This document shows positions 6,803 through 14,284 of a DNA stretch of 23,459 bases, one piece after another; the stretch's first letter is position 1, and each line of letters opens with the position of its first letter. The notes beneath the pieces were generated by a model that searched no databases, had not been told where the DNA came from, and saw only the letters and a list, made by a program, of their open reading frames with translations. The translations under genes and the position numbers were made by a program. The DNA comes from Bacteroidota bacterium (GTDB lineage Bacteria; Bacteroidota; Bacteroidia; Bacteroidales; VadinHA17), in NCBI GenBank assembly GCA_022711195.1, contig JAKLFN010000011.1, positions 1-23,459 on the forward strand, in the 5' to 3' direction.

Positions 6803-7432
6803 TTATGTGTCCGATTTATATTTTGCCGGATTTCTGCGGATATAATCCCTGATGCGGTTCAAGTCAGCATTGGACCGGATAATATGATCGTAAAATGATC
6901 GTTGCCATGCGAAATCATATTTTATTTTTTTTGCATAAACGGTAACCGCCGATTTATATGACCGGATAATTGATCCCAATGAACCGGGTTTCGGGGAAAT
7001 TGATGACATATATTCATTAATGTGGTTATCCATTATTTTTGTAATGTCCGGAATATTTGGGATGTCCGGAATATTTGGGATGTCCGGAATATTTGGGATG
7101 TCCGGAATATTCGGTAGATCCGTTGCATGCAACGGATCTACCAATACATCGGTTTTTTTATTTTTGATGGTAATAATCCCATGCATATGATCCGGCATTA
7201 TAATGTATTCATCCAATTCAATGAATGGGAAATGTATTGATATTTCCAACCAATATTTATCGGCCACCACCCCAATTTCCGATAAAACCATTTTTCCGTT
7301 TTCAACATGACCGAACCATGGTATTTTGTTATTTGTGCATATTGTAATGTAATATTTCCCGGGATGCGAATAATCGTAATTCCGGCACCGGACAGAACCA
7401 ATACGGTATTTGTTTCTGAAAAGAGCACTCAT
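6803..7432 (-). CDS. REP-associated tyrosine transposase (RAYT, Y1_Tnp)
   Basis: Single-strand DNA transposase-like protein of 209 residues. The start is set at ATG 7432 (MSALFRNKYRIGS...), because family members begin close to the 'YDYSHPGKYYITICT' strand; an upstream in-frame ATG at 7477 only adds a non-conserved leader. The HUH metal motif is MPDHMHG (His82-Met-His84) and the nucleophilic tyrosine is Tyr181 in QRSFYDHIIR, followed by the conserved DYIRRNPAKY. RAYTs nick and join single-stranded DNA at REP hairpins and are usually single-copy, domesticated genes. Residues about 97-131 are an unusual linker encoded by a 30-bp DNA palindrome and four 18-bp repeats (PNIPDI units); GSLGSIIRSYKSAV then resumes the conserved fold. 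All catalytic residues are present, so it is probably functional. Confidence 0.9.
   Translation of the reverse strand: MSALFRNKYRIGSVRCRNYDYSHPGKYYITICTNNKIPWFGHVENGKMVLSEIGVVADKYWLEISIHFPFIELDEYIIMPDHMHGIITIKNKKTDVLVDPLHATDLPNIPDIPNIPDIPNIPDIPNIPDITKIMDNHINEYMSSISPKPGSLGSIIRSYKSAVTVYAKKIKYDFAWQRSFYDHIIRSNADLNRIRDYIRRNPAKYKSDT
7044..7115. repeat. 18-bp tandem repeat inside the RAYT gene
   Basis: Three perfect copies of ATGTCCGGAATATTTGGG (7044-7061, 7062-7079, 7080-7097) and a fourth that diverges after ATGTCCGGAATATT (7098-7115). The length is a multiple of three, so the frame is kept and the protein gains PNIPDI repeats. Perfect identity suggests recent expansion. Confidence 0.95.
7113..7142. 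repeat. Perfect 30-bp palindrome inside the RAYT gene
   Basis: Each half-site is GGTAGATCCGTTGCA followed by its exact reverse complement, with no loop bases. It overlaps the last 18-bp repeat by three bases, is in frame, and encodes VDPLHATDLP on the minus strand. Symmetry this complete is not expected from coding constraint. Confidence 0.95.
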
Positions 7433-7615
7433 GAATAACAAAATGCAGCGAACAGATGCAAGATAACGAAAAAGCAAAAGGCAGACAATTAATTTTACAG
7501 GATGGCAAATGTTATCAACAGCTCATTCAATGCAATAATCATCCTTGCCCGATTTTGTATCTGTTTCCTGCAAAGCAATAATTCCCGACAATTGGAATAC
7601 AGTATTCTACAATCA

Positions 7616-7635
7616 AATGAAGCGAAGCCAATGAT
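7616..7635. repeat. AATGA mini-hairpin, outlying copy
   Basis: AATGA followed by AGCGAAGCC and AATGAT. It mirrors the copy at 5931-5952 and the array at 6663-6743, so the RAYT gene has copies of this motif on both sides. Confidence 0.4.
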
Positions 7636-7662
7636 AATTTTCCAGAAAATCAATTATATTAC

Positions 7663-7694
7663 TTACTGATTTTTGATTAGATACTAATCAGTAA
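7663..7694. promoter_or_regulatory. 9-bp inverted repeat upstream of tag (operator candidate)
   Basis: TTACTGATT (7663-7671) and its exact reverse complement AATCAGTAA (7686-7694) are separated by 14 AT-rich bases, ending 36 bp before ATG 7731. The position fits an operator over the promoter or a leader hairpin. No T-run follows, which argues against a terminator. No regulator gene stands nearby. Confidence 0.45.
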
Positions 7695-7730
7695 ATAATT
7701 GATGCGGATCACTTAAAAACCCTTATACCA

Positions 7731-8282
7731 ATGACATACTGCGAATACATTACAAACCTCCCTGAGGGAGAAAAGCGTGACCTTCATAAGAACTACCACG
7801 ATAATCATTATGGTTTTCCGCTTCACGACGATAATGAGCTCTTCGGAAGGCTTATCCTCGAGCTTAACCAGGCAGGACTGAACTGGGAGATCATTCTCCG
7901 CAAGGAAAAAGCTTTCAGAAAAGCCTTTCACGGATTTGATGTAAGAAAAGTAGCCTCATACAGCGAAAAAGACCGGCAACGCCTGCTAAATGATGCGGCG
8001 ATCATCAGAAACAGGCTGAAGATAAACGCTGCAATAGAAAATGCAAAAGTGATCGTGGAACTGCAAAAAGAGTATGGCTCTTTTGAAAAGTGGCTGGAAT
8101 ACCACCATCCCCGACAGCTGCAGGAGTGGGTTAAACTCTTCAAAAAAACATTCGCTTTCACCGGAGGCGAGATAGTAAATGAATTCCTTTCAAGCATCGG
8201 TTATCTCCCTGCATTACATGACAAGTCGTGCCCGGTGTACAGGAAAATCGTACTTATGAAACCGATGTGGATGAGGAAATAG
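7731..8282 (+). CDS. tag: DNA-3-methyladenine glycosylase I
   Basis: A 183-residue base-excision repair enzyme that removes 3-methyladenine from alkylated DNA; it acts in the cytoplasm. The structural zinc site of Tag is complete: Cys4 (MTYC), His23 (NYHDN), and His163 and Cys167 (HDKSC, same H-x3-C spacing as E. coli Tag). Family motifs LELNQAGLNW (with Glu44 of the base pocket), FDVRKVA, AAIIRNRLKI and FAFTGGEIVNEFLSSIGYL follow in order. Length equals the family norm. The start at 7731 is fixed by the conserved MxxC beginning. It is transcribed away from the RAYT gene, and a 9-bp inverted repeat lies 36 bp upstream. Confidence 0.95.
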   Translation: MTYCEYITNLPEGEKRDLHKNYHDNHYGFPLHDDNELFGRLILELNQAGLNWEIILRKEKAFRKAFHGFDVRKVASYSEKDRQRLLNDAAIIRNRLKINAAIENAKVIVELQKEYGSFEKWLEYHHPRQLQEWVKLFKKTFAFTGGEIVNEFLSSIGYLPALHDKSCPVYRKIVLMKPMWMRK

Positions 8283-8513
8283 GTTAGAATGCAAAATGCA
8301 AAGTGAGAAATCATCATGAAGGCAAGGCTGATATGTAAAAGTCAATGGCATGGATTTTAGTTCAATCGGAAGAAGGAGGGATTGAATATTAGTGGCAGCT
8401 GTTGGTCATTAAGCAGTCTGAAAATCGACCATCTTGCATAAATAAAATATTTTTCTAATTTTACCGCCTTACCAGAAAAAATTATAATTTCCTGACAACC
8501 TTATTTAATCCTG
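8283..8513. other. Intergenic region between tag and TPR gene
   Basis: A 231-bp spacer without a credible gene. Two tandem AATGCAA heptamers (8288-8294, 8295-8301) followed by AGTGAGA lie just after the tag stop codon. The same AATGCAA-AGT string occurs at 11405-11414. A promoter candidate sits at 8434-8463. Confidence 0.45.
8434..8463 (+). promoter_or_regulatory. Candidate Bacteroidota promoter for the TPR gene
   Basis: TTG at 8434-8436, 19 bases, then TAATTTTA at 8456-8463. This follows the Bacteroidota layout of a TTG-containing -33 box about 19-21 bp before a TAnnTTTG -7 box, with one mismatch (final A). It would give a leader of about 40-45 bases before ATG 8514. Confidence 0.4.
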
Positions 8514-9488
8514 ATGACTATGAAGCTTCTTAAAAAAATTACAGGGATGATGATCATTTCTGCAATGGGAATCCTCGTCCTCAACGGACAAACAAGAAAC
8601 GATGTCGTAGCCGCATATAACGAAGGCGCTAAGGCCGCACAGACAGATGCAGCGGCAGCTATTACAGCTTTTGAAAAAGTCATTTCTCTCGCCGACCAGG
8701 TAGGAACCGAAGCTGCCGACCTTAAAGAGAAAGCTTCAAAAGTGCTGCCCGGACTATATCTGAAAGTGGCACAGGCAGCGATAACCGCCAAAAAGCCGGT
8801 GCCCGAAATGATGAAAGCTGTAAAAACAGCCGGTGTCATAGCCGAAAAATACGGTACTCCAGCTCACAAGGAGAGTGCATCAAAACTACTGGTACAGGCT
8901 TATAACAAACAGGCTACAGGATATTTCAGCCAGAACGAATTCGACAAGGCTATTGCAACTTTCGACAGCCTGCTGGCAATAAATCCGGATTTTGCCAGCG
9001 CCGTATATAACAAAGCCCTGATATACCTCAAACAGGATAATGCAGCCTCGTTCGAGCAGACAATAGACCAGTATATCGAGAAGCTGAAAACAGTAAATGA
9101 TACTGCAAAAATAAAGATTGCCTCGGCACAGGCCCTGACCTATTTCCGCTCCGCAGGTTCCAAAGCCAACCAGGCCGACAAGTCTGACGATGCTCTGGCC
9201 CTGCTTACCAAAGCTGAAAAATATGGCGACGACAAGGATCTGTTCTACTTCTTTTCCGACGTCTATAACAAGAAGAAAAACTTCGACAAAGGCGCAGAGT
9301 ATGCACAAAAAGGTGTGGCTCTCGAAACAGGTACCGCCGAAGCAAAAGCAAAATTCTATTTTCAGCTCGGTCTTGCACAGGCAGGTAAAGGCCAGAAAAC
9401 AGAAGCTTGCGAATCGTTCAAAAACGCCCTCTATGGTGCATTTGCAACAGCTGCAAAAGCCGAACGGGCAAACCTGAAATGCGAATGA
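8514..9488 (+). CDS. Secreted tetratricopeptide-repeat protein
   Basis: 324 residues from ATG 8514; ATG 8520 two codons on is equally possible. Residues 3-25 (MKLLKKITGMMIISAMGILVLNGQ) form a signal peptide, so the protein is periplasmic. The rest is helical and alanine-rich, with TPR-like pairs. The clearest is QATGYFSQNEFDKAIATFDSLLAINPDFASAVYNKALIY (about 131-170, the canonical G/A-Y...A...Y-A--P pattern). Further pairs are around FYFFSDVYNKKKNFDKGAEYAQKGVAL and KFYFQLGLAQAGKGQKTEACESFKNAL near the C-terminus. TPRs mediate protein-protein contacts; the partner is unknown. The S15-type peptidase starts 10-52 bp downstream on the same strand, so co-transcription is likely. Confidence 0.8.
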   Translation: MTMKLLKKITGMMIISAMGILVLNGQTRNDVVAAYNEGAKAAQTDAAAAITAFEKVISLADQVGTEAADLKEKASKVLPGLYLKVAQAAITAKKPVPEMMKAVKTAGVIAEKYGTPAHKESASKLLVQAYNKQATGYFSQNEFDKAIATFDSLLAINPDFASAVYNKALIYLKQDNAASFEQTIDQYIEKLKTVNDTAKIKIASAQALTYFRSAGSKANQADKSDDALALLTKAEKYGDDKDLFYFFSDVYNKKKNFDKGAEYAQKGVALETGTAEAKAKFYFQLGLAQAGKGQKTEACESFKNALYGAFATAAKAERANLKCE

Positions 9489-9540
9489 CCGAGATACGAT
9501 GTCTTTTCATGTTTTCCGTTTACTAATCAGAAATTTTGCC

Positions 9541-11394
9541 ATGAAGCTCAGAATCCCTGCTTTTTTTGCCGCATTTATCATAATTACAACTTTCAGCACC
9601 AGCTTATCTTCACAGGATAATCCAGGTAATGGAAAGACTATTGTTCCTGTAATCGTCAACGGCGAGGCTCAAAAAGTACCCGCCTTTGAGGATCCGGAGA
9701 AATGGATCAGGCACGACCTCTGGGTCGAGACAGAATTCGACAGCGATGGCGACGGCAAAAAAGACAGGATGCATGTCGATGTGACACGTCCTGAGCAGAC
9801 AGAAACAGAAGGACTTAAGCTGCCTGTGATATATGAATCGAGTCCATATTTTGCAGGGACAGCAGGAAACAGTAAAGATTATTTCTGGAATGTGAAACAG
9901 GAATTGTTCCAGGATCCGCCGGAATATCATACCACTCCTCCACAGATCATCCGAATGGGGAAACGTCCTGTAATCTCAACCTCACAGGTGCGTACGTGGC
10001 TGCCATACGGGTATATTGTGATCCATTCCTCTGCTCCCGGAACCGGACTGTCGCAAGGCTGTCCGACAATAGGTACAAGGATAGAAGCCCTGGCGCCAAA
10101 GGCTGTGATAGACTGGCTCAACGGACGGGCTAAAGGCTATACAACTCCCGATGGAAGCGAAGAGGTAAAAGCATACTGGACCACAGGAAAAGTAGGAATG
10201 ACCGGTACCTCGTATAACGGAACAATTCCGTTTGCTGCCGCCACAACGGGAGTTGAGGGCCTCGAAGCAATAATCCCGGTATCACCAAACAACTCATACT
10301 ACCATTATTACAGGTCGAACGGCCTTGTCCGCAGTCCGGGTGGTTACCTGGGAGAAGATGTCGACGTACTATATGATTTCGTACACTCCAATCCCGACAA
10401 CTGTTCATATTGCGACAGCGTCTGGAGAGGAGAGATGCTTAAGAAGCACGACCGCCGAACAGGAGATTACAACAGCTTCTGGGCAGAACGCGATCTGATG
10501 AATTATATGGAAAATTTCAGGGCTGCAGTATTGATGGCACACGGCTTTAACGACTGGAATGTAATGATGAGTCATAGTGCCCGTTTTATTGATGTTCTCG
10601 AAAACAAAGGTGTCCCTTGCCAGGTCTATTTCCACCAGGGCGGACATGGAGGGCCGCCGCCCTTCACCATGATGAATAAATGGTTCACGAGATATCTCTT
10701 TGGGGTGGAGAACAATGTTGAAAATGATCCGAAAGCGTGGATAGTACGTGAGAACAGCGACAGGCAGAAACCTACTCCCTACGCTGCATACCCCAACCCT
10801 GGTGCAGAGTCTGTCAGGTTTCTTCTTAAAAAAGGAGCGCCGGCAGCAGGATCGCTGGTACTTTTAAAACCAGGCAAACAGGGCAGGGAAACTATCACCG
10901 ATGATGTCTCTTTCAGCGGCAGTGACCTTGCAAAAGCTGAGACATCGGCTAACAGACTATTATTTGTAACAGAACCGCTTAAGGAGCCGGTCCATATTTC
11001 CGGAACCCCGGTCATTACCATCAGGGCAGCCAGCGATAAACAAGCTGTTAACCTGTCGGTATGGATGGTCGCTTTGCCCTGGTCGACACCTTCAGCGAGT
11101 GTCAACGATAACCTGATAAACCGCGGATGGGCCGATCTTCGTAACTATAAATCACTGAGCGCCAGCAAACCGCTCAAGCCGGGGAAATTCTATGAAATGA
11201 CTTTTGAACTTGAACCCGACGATCAGATAATACCTGCAGGTAAAAGAATAGGATTGATGATCTTCTCCAGCGACAGGGAATTTACACTATGGCCTGAACC
11301 CGGGACGAAGCTTACTGTCGACCTCGATGGAACATCAATAACCGTTCCGATAGTCGGAGGGACCCCTATCGCGCTGCGCGCGTTTGCCCCCTGA
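9541..11394 (+). CDS. Secreted Xaa-Pro dipeptidyl-peptidase (S15/CocE type)
   Basis: 617 residues when started at ATG 9541. An earlier in-frame ATG (9499) adds 14 residues before what is otherwise a clean signal peptide (MKLRIPAFFAAF...SLSSQD), so 9541 is preferred. The alpha/beta-hydrolase catalytic set is complete: Ser224 in GTSYNG, Asp338 in HGFNDWNV, His369 in HQGGHGG. The opening WIRHDLWVETEFDSDGDGKKDRMHVDVTRP and the C-terminal jelly-roll-like domain (from about 430: LNRGWADLRNY, PAGKRIGLMI) are typical of Xaa-Pro dipeptidyl-peptidases and related CocE/NonD enzymes. These remove dipeptides after proline from peptide N-termini. The last ten or so codons (TPIALRAFAP) and the stop lie in a repeated GC-rich hairpin element (11361-11402), so the native C-terminus may have been replaced. 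Confidence 0.9.
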   Translation: MKLRIPAFFAAFIIITTFSTSLSSQDNPGNGKTIVPVIVNGEAQKVPAFEDPEKWIRHDLWVETEFDSDGDGKKDRMHVDVTRPEQTETEGLKLPVIYESSPYFAGTAGNSKDYFWNVKQELFQDPPEYHTTPPQIIRMGKRPVISTSQVRTWLPYGYIVIHSSAPGTGLSQGCPTIGTRIEALAPKAVIDWLNGRAKGYTTPDGSEEVKAYWTTGKVGMTGTSYNGTIPFAAATTGVEGLEAIIPVSPNNSYYHYYRSNGLVRSPGGYLGEDVDVLYDFVHSNPDNCSYCDSVWRGEMLKKHDRRTGDYNSFWAERDLMNYMENFRAAVLMAHGFNDWNVMMSHSARFIDVLENKGVPCQVYFHQGGHGGPPPFTMMNKWFTRYLFGVENNVENDPKAWIVRENSDRQKPTPYAAYPNPGAESVRFLLKKGAPAAGSLVLLKPGKQGRETITDDVSFSGSDLAKAETSANRLLFVTEPLKEPVHISGTPVITIRAASDKQAVNLSVWMVALPWSTPSASVNDNLINRGWADLRNYKSLSASKPLKPGKFYEMTFELEPDDQIIPAGKRIGLMIFSSDREFTLWPEPGTKLTVDLDGTSITVPIVGGTPIALRAFAP

Positions 11395-11483
11395 AGGGGG
11401 CCTAAATGCAAAGTAAAAAATAATATTTAGTAATTGACTTTAGACCCCCTTTAGGGGGTGCCCTGCGCAGCGGGGCGGGGGTC
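11361..11483. repeat. Inverted-repeat element with hairpins and AT-rich core
   Basis: Left arm 11361-11402 and right arm 11443-11483 are imperfect inverted copies (about 41 bp each). Both read GACCCC, a variable stretch, CGCTGCGC, then CCCCCT-(G/A)-AAGGGGG. The core 11403-11442 is AT-rich. Each arm carries a small hairpin: GCCCCC-TGAA-GGGGGC (11386-11401, its loop holding the TGA stop of the peptidase gene) and ACCCCC-TTTA-GGGGGT (11444-11459). It lies between convergent genes and could be a bidirectional terminator or a MITE-like insertion. Confidence 0.7.
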
Positions 11484-11489
11484 ACCGGG

Positions 11490-11777
11490 TTAGTTCCCTC
11501 TTAATCTTCCCACGCGGATTCCGATTGAAGCCTTATGCTGTTCCTCTGTCGAGTCAGGGTCTTTCATGTCGAGGAAAAGCTTACAGGGCAATTCCGGACA
11601 GCCACCACAATCCTTGAATCCTTTTTTGTTAACTGCACAATCATACATCGGGCATACTTTGGAAGGCATCATCTCCTTAGCCCAGAATGTTGATCCTTTA
11701 ACGTTTATGCAACCAGTGCATGTCTTGTTAAAGAATTCACACTCATCACAAACCAATCCGCAAGTTGATAGCAGCAT
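11490..11777 (-). CDS. DUF3795 cysteine-rich protein
   Basis: A 95-residue cytoplasmic protein with the DUF3795 pattern: an N-terminal STCGLVCDECEF, then KTCTGCINVKGSTFWAKEMMPSKVCPMYDCA, DCGGCPELPCKLFLDMKDP, and a C-terminal STEEQHKASI. Eleven cysteines in C-x2-C, C-x4-C and C-x2-C-x4-C groups suggest zinc or iron-sulphur binding (inference); the family has no known reaction. The start at 11777 agrees with other family members, which begin one or two residues before the first Cys. It is the last gene of the minus-strand run from tldD, separated from the NagX-like gene by 81 bp that hold a heptamer repeat array. Confidence 0.85.
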   Translation of the reverse strand: MLLSTCGLVCDECEFFNKTCTGCINVKGSTFWAKEMMPSKVCPMYDCAVNKKGFKDCGGCPELPCKLFLDMKDPDSTEEQHKASIGIRVGRLRGN

Positions 11778-11801
11778 AATTCAATTATTATCAGGTTAAT
11801 A

Positions 11802-11850
11802 CAGGCATCAGGCATCAGGCATCAGGCGTCAGGCACCAGACGTCAGGTAT
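11802..11850. repeat. Heptamer tandem array, CAGGCAT x 7
   Basis: Seven contiguous 7-bp units: CAGGCAT three times, then CAGGCGT, CAGGCAC, CAGACGT, CAGGTAT. It lies 8 bp beyond the 3' end of the minus-strand NagX-like gene (stop at 11859). The reverse complement of its unit (ATGCCTG / ACGCCTG) is the unit of the array at 18519-18581. Confidence 0.95.
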
Positions 11851-11858
11851 TATATAAC

Positions 11859-12944
11859 TTATATTTTAATGAACAATTTATTTTTATACAACAAGTAGCA
11901 AATATACCACATCATTGCCCACACCAGCAGACTGGTGATCATGGCAACGGTAAGCTCACCACCCCATGAAAAGAACAGATTACTGAACGGTTTTGCCATT
12001 CTTGTCAGCCAGTCGGCTCCTTTAAGTTCAAAAAAGAGATATATGAATATGCTGTTCATGCCCACGAGAATAAAGAATTTGGAGCCTCTTGAAAAAAGTT
12101 TCATAACATCAATAAGCCAGTATGAGAGTGCAAGCGCCAGTATTGTCCATCCGCCACTTGCGAAAATGAATGATACTGTGGCTATCTTCTTGATAATGGG
12201 CGTAATATTCAGCCAGTCGAGTGAGTAACCGATAACGAGGGAGGTGACTCCGGCAATTACAAGAGTGAGGATCTTGTTACGCGAAGTTTTATCGCTCATC
12301 AGCAATTTGCCGCAGAGAACACCCCAAACAGTATGGGCGGTTGTTGAAACGACATTAAGTGTAGCCCAGGGAGTCCGGTGGTTCACACCTTCTATCTGGA
12401 GGTTTACCCATGCTCCGAGGTTCTCATAATTCACCCATGGATGATTGAATCCTTCCACAGGAAAAAAGCGATAAGCAAGATCTATGAGGAGAAGAAGGAC
12501 AAGAGTAAAGAGAACCTGGTATTTTGTCTTCCAGTTCATGATCAGGAAGGCAGCCAGATATGTCACCGACAGCTGTGCAAGAACATTCTGGAACCTGAAG
12601 ACCAGTTTTCCGGCTGCAATAAAATAGAGTGCCCAGCCCAGGAACAGGAGCAGTCCGGAGCGTCTAAAGGCATGAAGTGTTATCCTCTTCATGCTCTCTC
12701 CCTTTTTCAGCCTGTTGGCAGTTGCAAATGGAATGGCAACTCCCACGATGAACATGAAGAATGGCTGTATGAGATCCCAGAAATGTAATCCGTGCCATTC
12801 ATGGTGACTGAGTTGTGTTCCCAGGAACGTGAATATTGCTCCGTCAGCTTCCTGAAAATGATCATACAGGAGGCTGGCTTCCCCGGCCAGGAGGAACATA
12901 GTCAGCCCGCGGAAGAAATCAACCGATGTAATCCTGCCCTGCAT
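11859..12944 (-). CDS. NagX-like / DUF5009 membrane acyltransferase-type protein
   Basis: 361 residues and about ten membrane helices. The N-terminus RITSVDFFRGLTMFLLAG and the motif EWHGLHFWDLIQPFFMFIVGVAIPFA are the signature of the heparan-alpha-glucosaminide N-acetyltransferase (HGSNAT)-like family, called NagX or DUF5009 in Bacteroidota. The conserved 'W-G---WD-I-P-F-F--G' block and the histidine before it are present. HGSNAT moves an acetyl group across a membrane onto glucosamine; bacterial homologues are thought to acetylate amino sugars, but the substrate here is unknown. It starts 2 bp after the TldE stop codon, so it is almost certainly in the tldD-tldE transcript. No RBS fits in that gap; translational coupling is likely. 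Confidence 0.82.
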   Translation of the reverse strand: MQGRITSVDFFRGLTMFLLAGEASLLYDHFQEADGAIFTFLGTQLSHHEWHGLHFWDLIQPFFMFIVGVAIPFATANRLKKGESMKRITLHAFRRSGLLLFLGWALYFIAAGKLVFRFQNVLAQLSVTYLAAFLIMNWKTKYQVLFTLVLLLLIDLAYRFFPVEGFNHPWVNYENLGAWVNLQIEGVNHRTPWATLNVVSTTAHTVWGVLCGKLLMSDKTSRNKILTLVIAGVTSLVIGYSLDWLNITPIIKKIATVSFIFASGGWTILALALSYWLIDVMKLFSRGSKFFILVGMNSIFIYLFFELKGADWLTRMAKPFSNLFFSWGGELTVAMITSLLVWAMMWYICYLLYKNKLFIKI

Positions 12945-12946
12945 CT

Positions 12947-14263
12947 TCAGATTCCGCTGAAATCAACCTGGTCGAGAAGCAGGGAAGGTATCCTGGCAGC
13001 ACTGCCTTCGATAATATCATTACCTGCTTCAGTGAGGTTCATCCATATCTTTGTCATGTTACCGGTGATATTCATCTCATTCACCGGATGGATTATCTCT
13101 CCGTTCTCTACAAGGTATCCCTCAATACCGTATGAGAAGTCGCCTGTTGATCCGTTGCAGTTTCCTCCGTTGAAACCGGTAATAAATATTCCTTTTTGCA
13201 GTGATCTGACCATTGCATCGAGGTCGCGGTCGCCGAGCCTGAAGACAATATTCGATGAGCTTCCGTTTGTGGGAGCCATGCCAAGCTTGCGTCCGTAATA
13301 AGTGTCGATGTAAAAATTGCGAAGGACTCCGTCTTCGATTATTGCTTTTTTCATGAAGGCAAGGCCTTCGCTGTCGAAATGCCTCGATCCGGGAGCAAAG
13401 GGAATATTCGGATCATCGAGGATGGTCATCAGTTTTGAAGCTACCTGCTGATCTTTTTTTCCTGCAAGGAATGATTGTTTCTGATAGATTGCATTACCCG
13501 ACAGAGCATTGAACAGCGGTGATAAAAGGTTTACCGCCACACGGTTCTCGAGGAGCATCGGGTATTTCCCCGAACTGATCTTCCTGGGACCTATTTTCCG
13601 GAGTGTCCTGTCGAGGGCTTTTTTGCCGATACCCTCTTTTTTCATCCTGTCGAGGAAGAGAGACGATTCATACCAGTAATCCGATGGTCTTCCGGTATCG
13701 GCCTTTGCTGATACCGATGCTGAAAGGTTAAAGCCAGTCCTGCCAAATTCGCCACTGAAGCCATTGCTTGTCACCAGCACCCTGCTGGAGAGGCTGTCGG
13801 AATAATTTGCACTTACGGAGATGATCCTTTCGTCCTTGTTGAAGACCTCATCGTGGACAGTCCTTGCAAGATTTATTTTGGTCCCGGCATCGAGTGTTTC
13901 AATGTTTTTATCAATCATTTTGAGCTCTTCACCGCCTCCTTTATAATAAAGAGCAGGATCGGGAAGCATACGGTATTCATCTTCGGCGAGGAAGCGTGTT
14001 GCATTTATTGTCTCATCGACAAACCTGAGTATCTCTTCCTTATTCATTCTGTTTGTCGAGTTGGATGAGTATTTCTTATCGACGTAGAGGTTTACGCTAA
14101 GGCTGTTTCTGTTCGATTCTGCCAGCTTATCGATTTTCTGGTCGCGTATTTCTATTTCGCTGCTGCGGCTCTCGTCGATAGATACTGATACCTGCTGGGC
14201 GCCGCTCTTCAGTGCATGGTCGATAACGGTCTTGGCAAGATTATATTTTTCCTGTGTATTCAT
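12947..14263 (-). CDS. TldE/PmbA-type protease subunit
   Basis: 438 residues, normal for TldE/PmbA. It has the family N-terminal domain (A..GAQQVSVSIDESRSSEIEIRDQKIDK) and C-terminal beta domain (DSEGLAFMKKAIIEDGVLRNFYIDTYYGRKLGM, GNCNGSTGDFSYGIEGYLVENGEI, EMNITGNM). As in other TldE proteins there is no HExxxH; the catalytic metal site sits in the TldD partner. TldD-TldE heterodimers cleave unfolded peptides inside a closed chamber; known roles in other bacteria include microcin maturation and antitoxin degradation. There is no signal peptide, unlike its partner. It starts 21 bp after the TldD stop, which indicates an operon and a stoichiometric partner. Confidence 0.92.
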   Translation of the reverse strand: MNTQEKYNLAKTVIDHALKSGAQQVSVSIDESRSSEIEIRDQKIDKLAESNRNSLSVNLYVDKKYSSNSTNRMNKEEILRFVDETINATRFLAEDEYRMLPDPALYYKGGGEELKMIDKNIETLDAGTKINLARTVHDEVFNKDERIISVSANYSDSLSSRVLVTSNGFSGEFGRTGFNLSASVSAKADTGRPSDYWYESSLFLDRMKKEGIGKKALDRTLRKIGPRKISSGKYPMLLENRVAVNLLSPLFNALSGNAIYQKQSFLAGKKDQQVASKLMTILDDPNIPFAPGSRHFDSEGLAFMKKAIIEDGVLRNFYIDTYYGRKLGMAPTNGSSSNIVFRLGDRDLDAMVRSLQKGIFITGFNGGNCNGSTGDFSYGIEGYLVENGEIIHPVNEMNITGNMTKIWMNLTEAGNDIIEGSAARIPSLLLDQVDFSGI

Positions 14264-14284
14264 AACTTGTTTTCTTTTAAGTTT

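Larger units (their letters stand above)
7433..7730. other. Intergenic region between RAYT and tag genes
   Basis: Divergent spacer of 298 bp with no credible gene. It contains an AATGA-AGCGAAGCC-AATGAT mini-hairpin at 7616-7635 (same family as the array on the other side of the RAYT gene) and a 9-bp inverted repeat at 7663-7694 before tag. The rest is AT-rich and otherwise featureless. Confidence 0.5.

Noticed and set aside
7044..7115. Intergenic minisatellite unrelated to coding
   Set aside because: The 18-bp repeats lie inside the RAYT frame between conserved catalytic blocks and keep the frame.
12378..13298. Plus-strand reading frames of 136 and 168 aa
   Set aside because: Antisense to the NagX-like and TldE genes, whose protein families are recognised.
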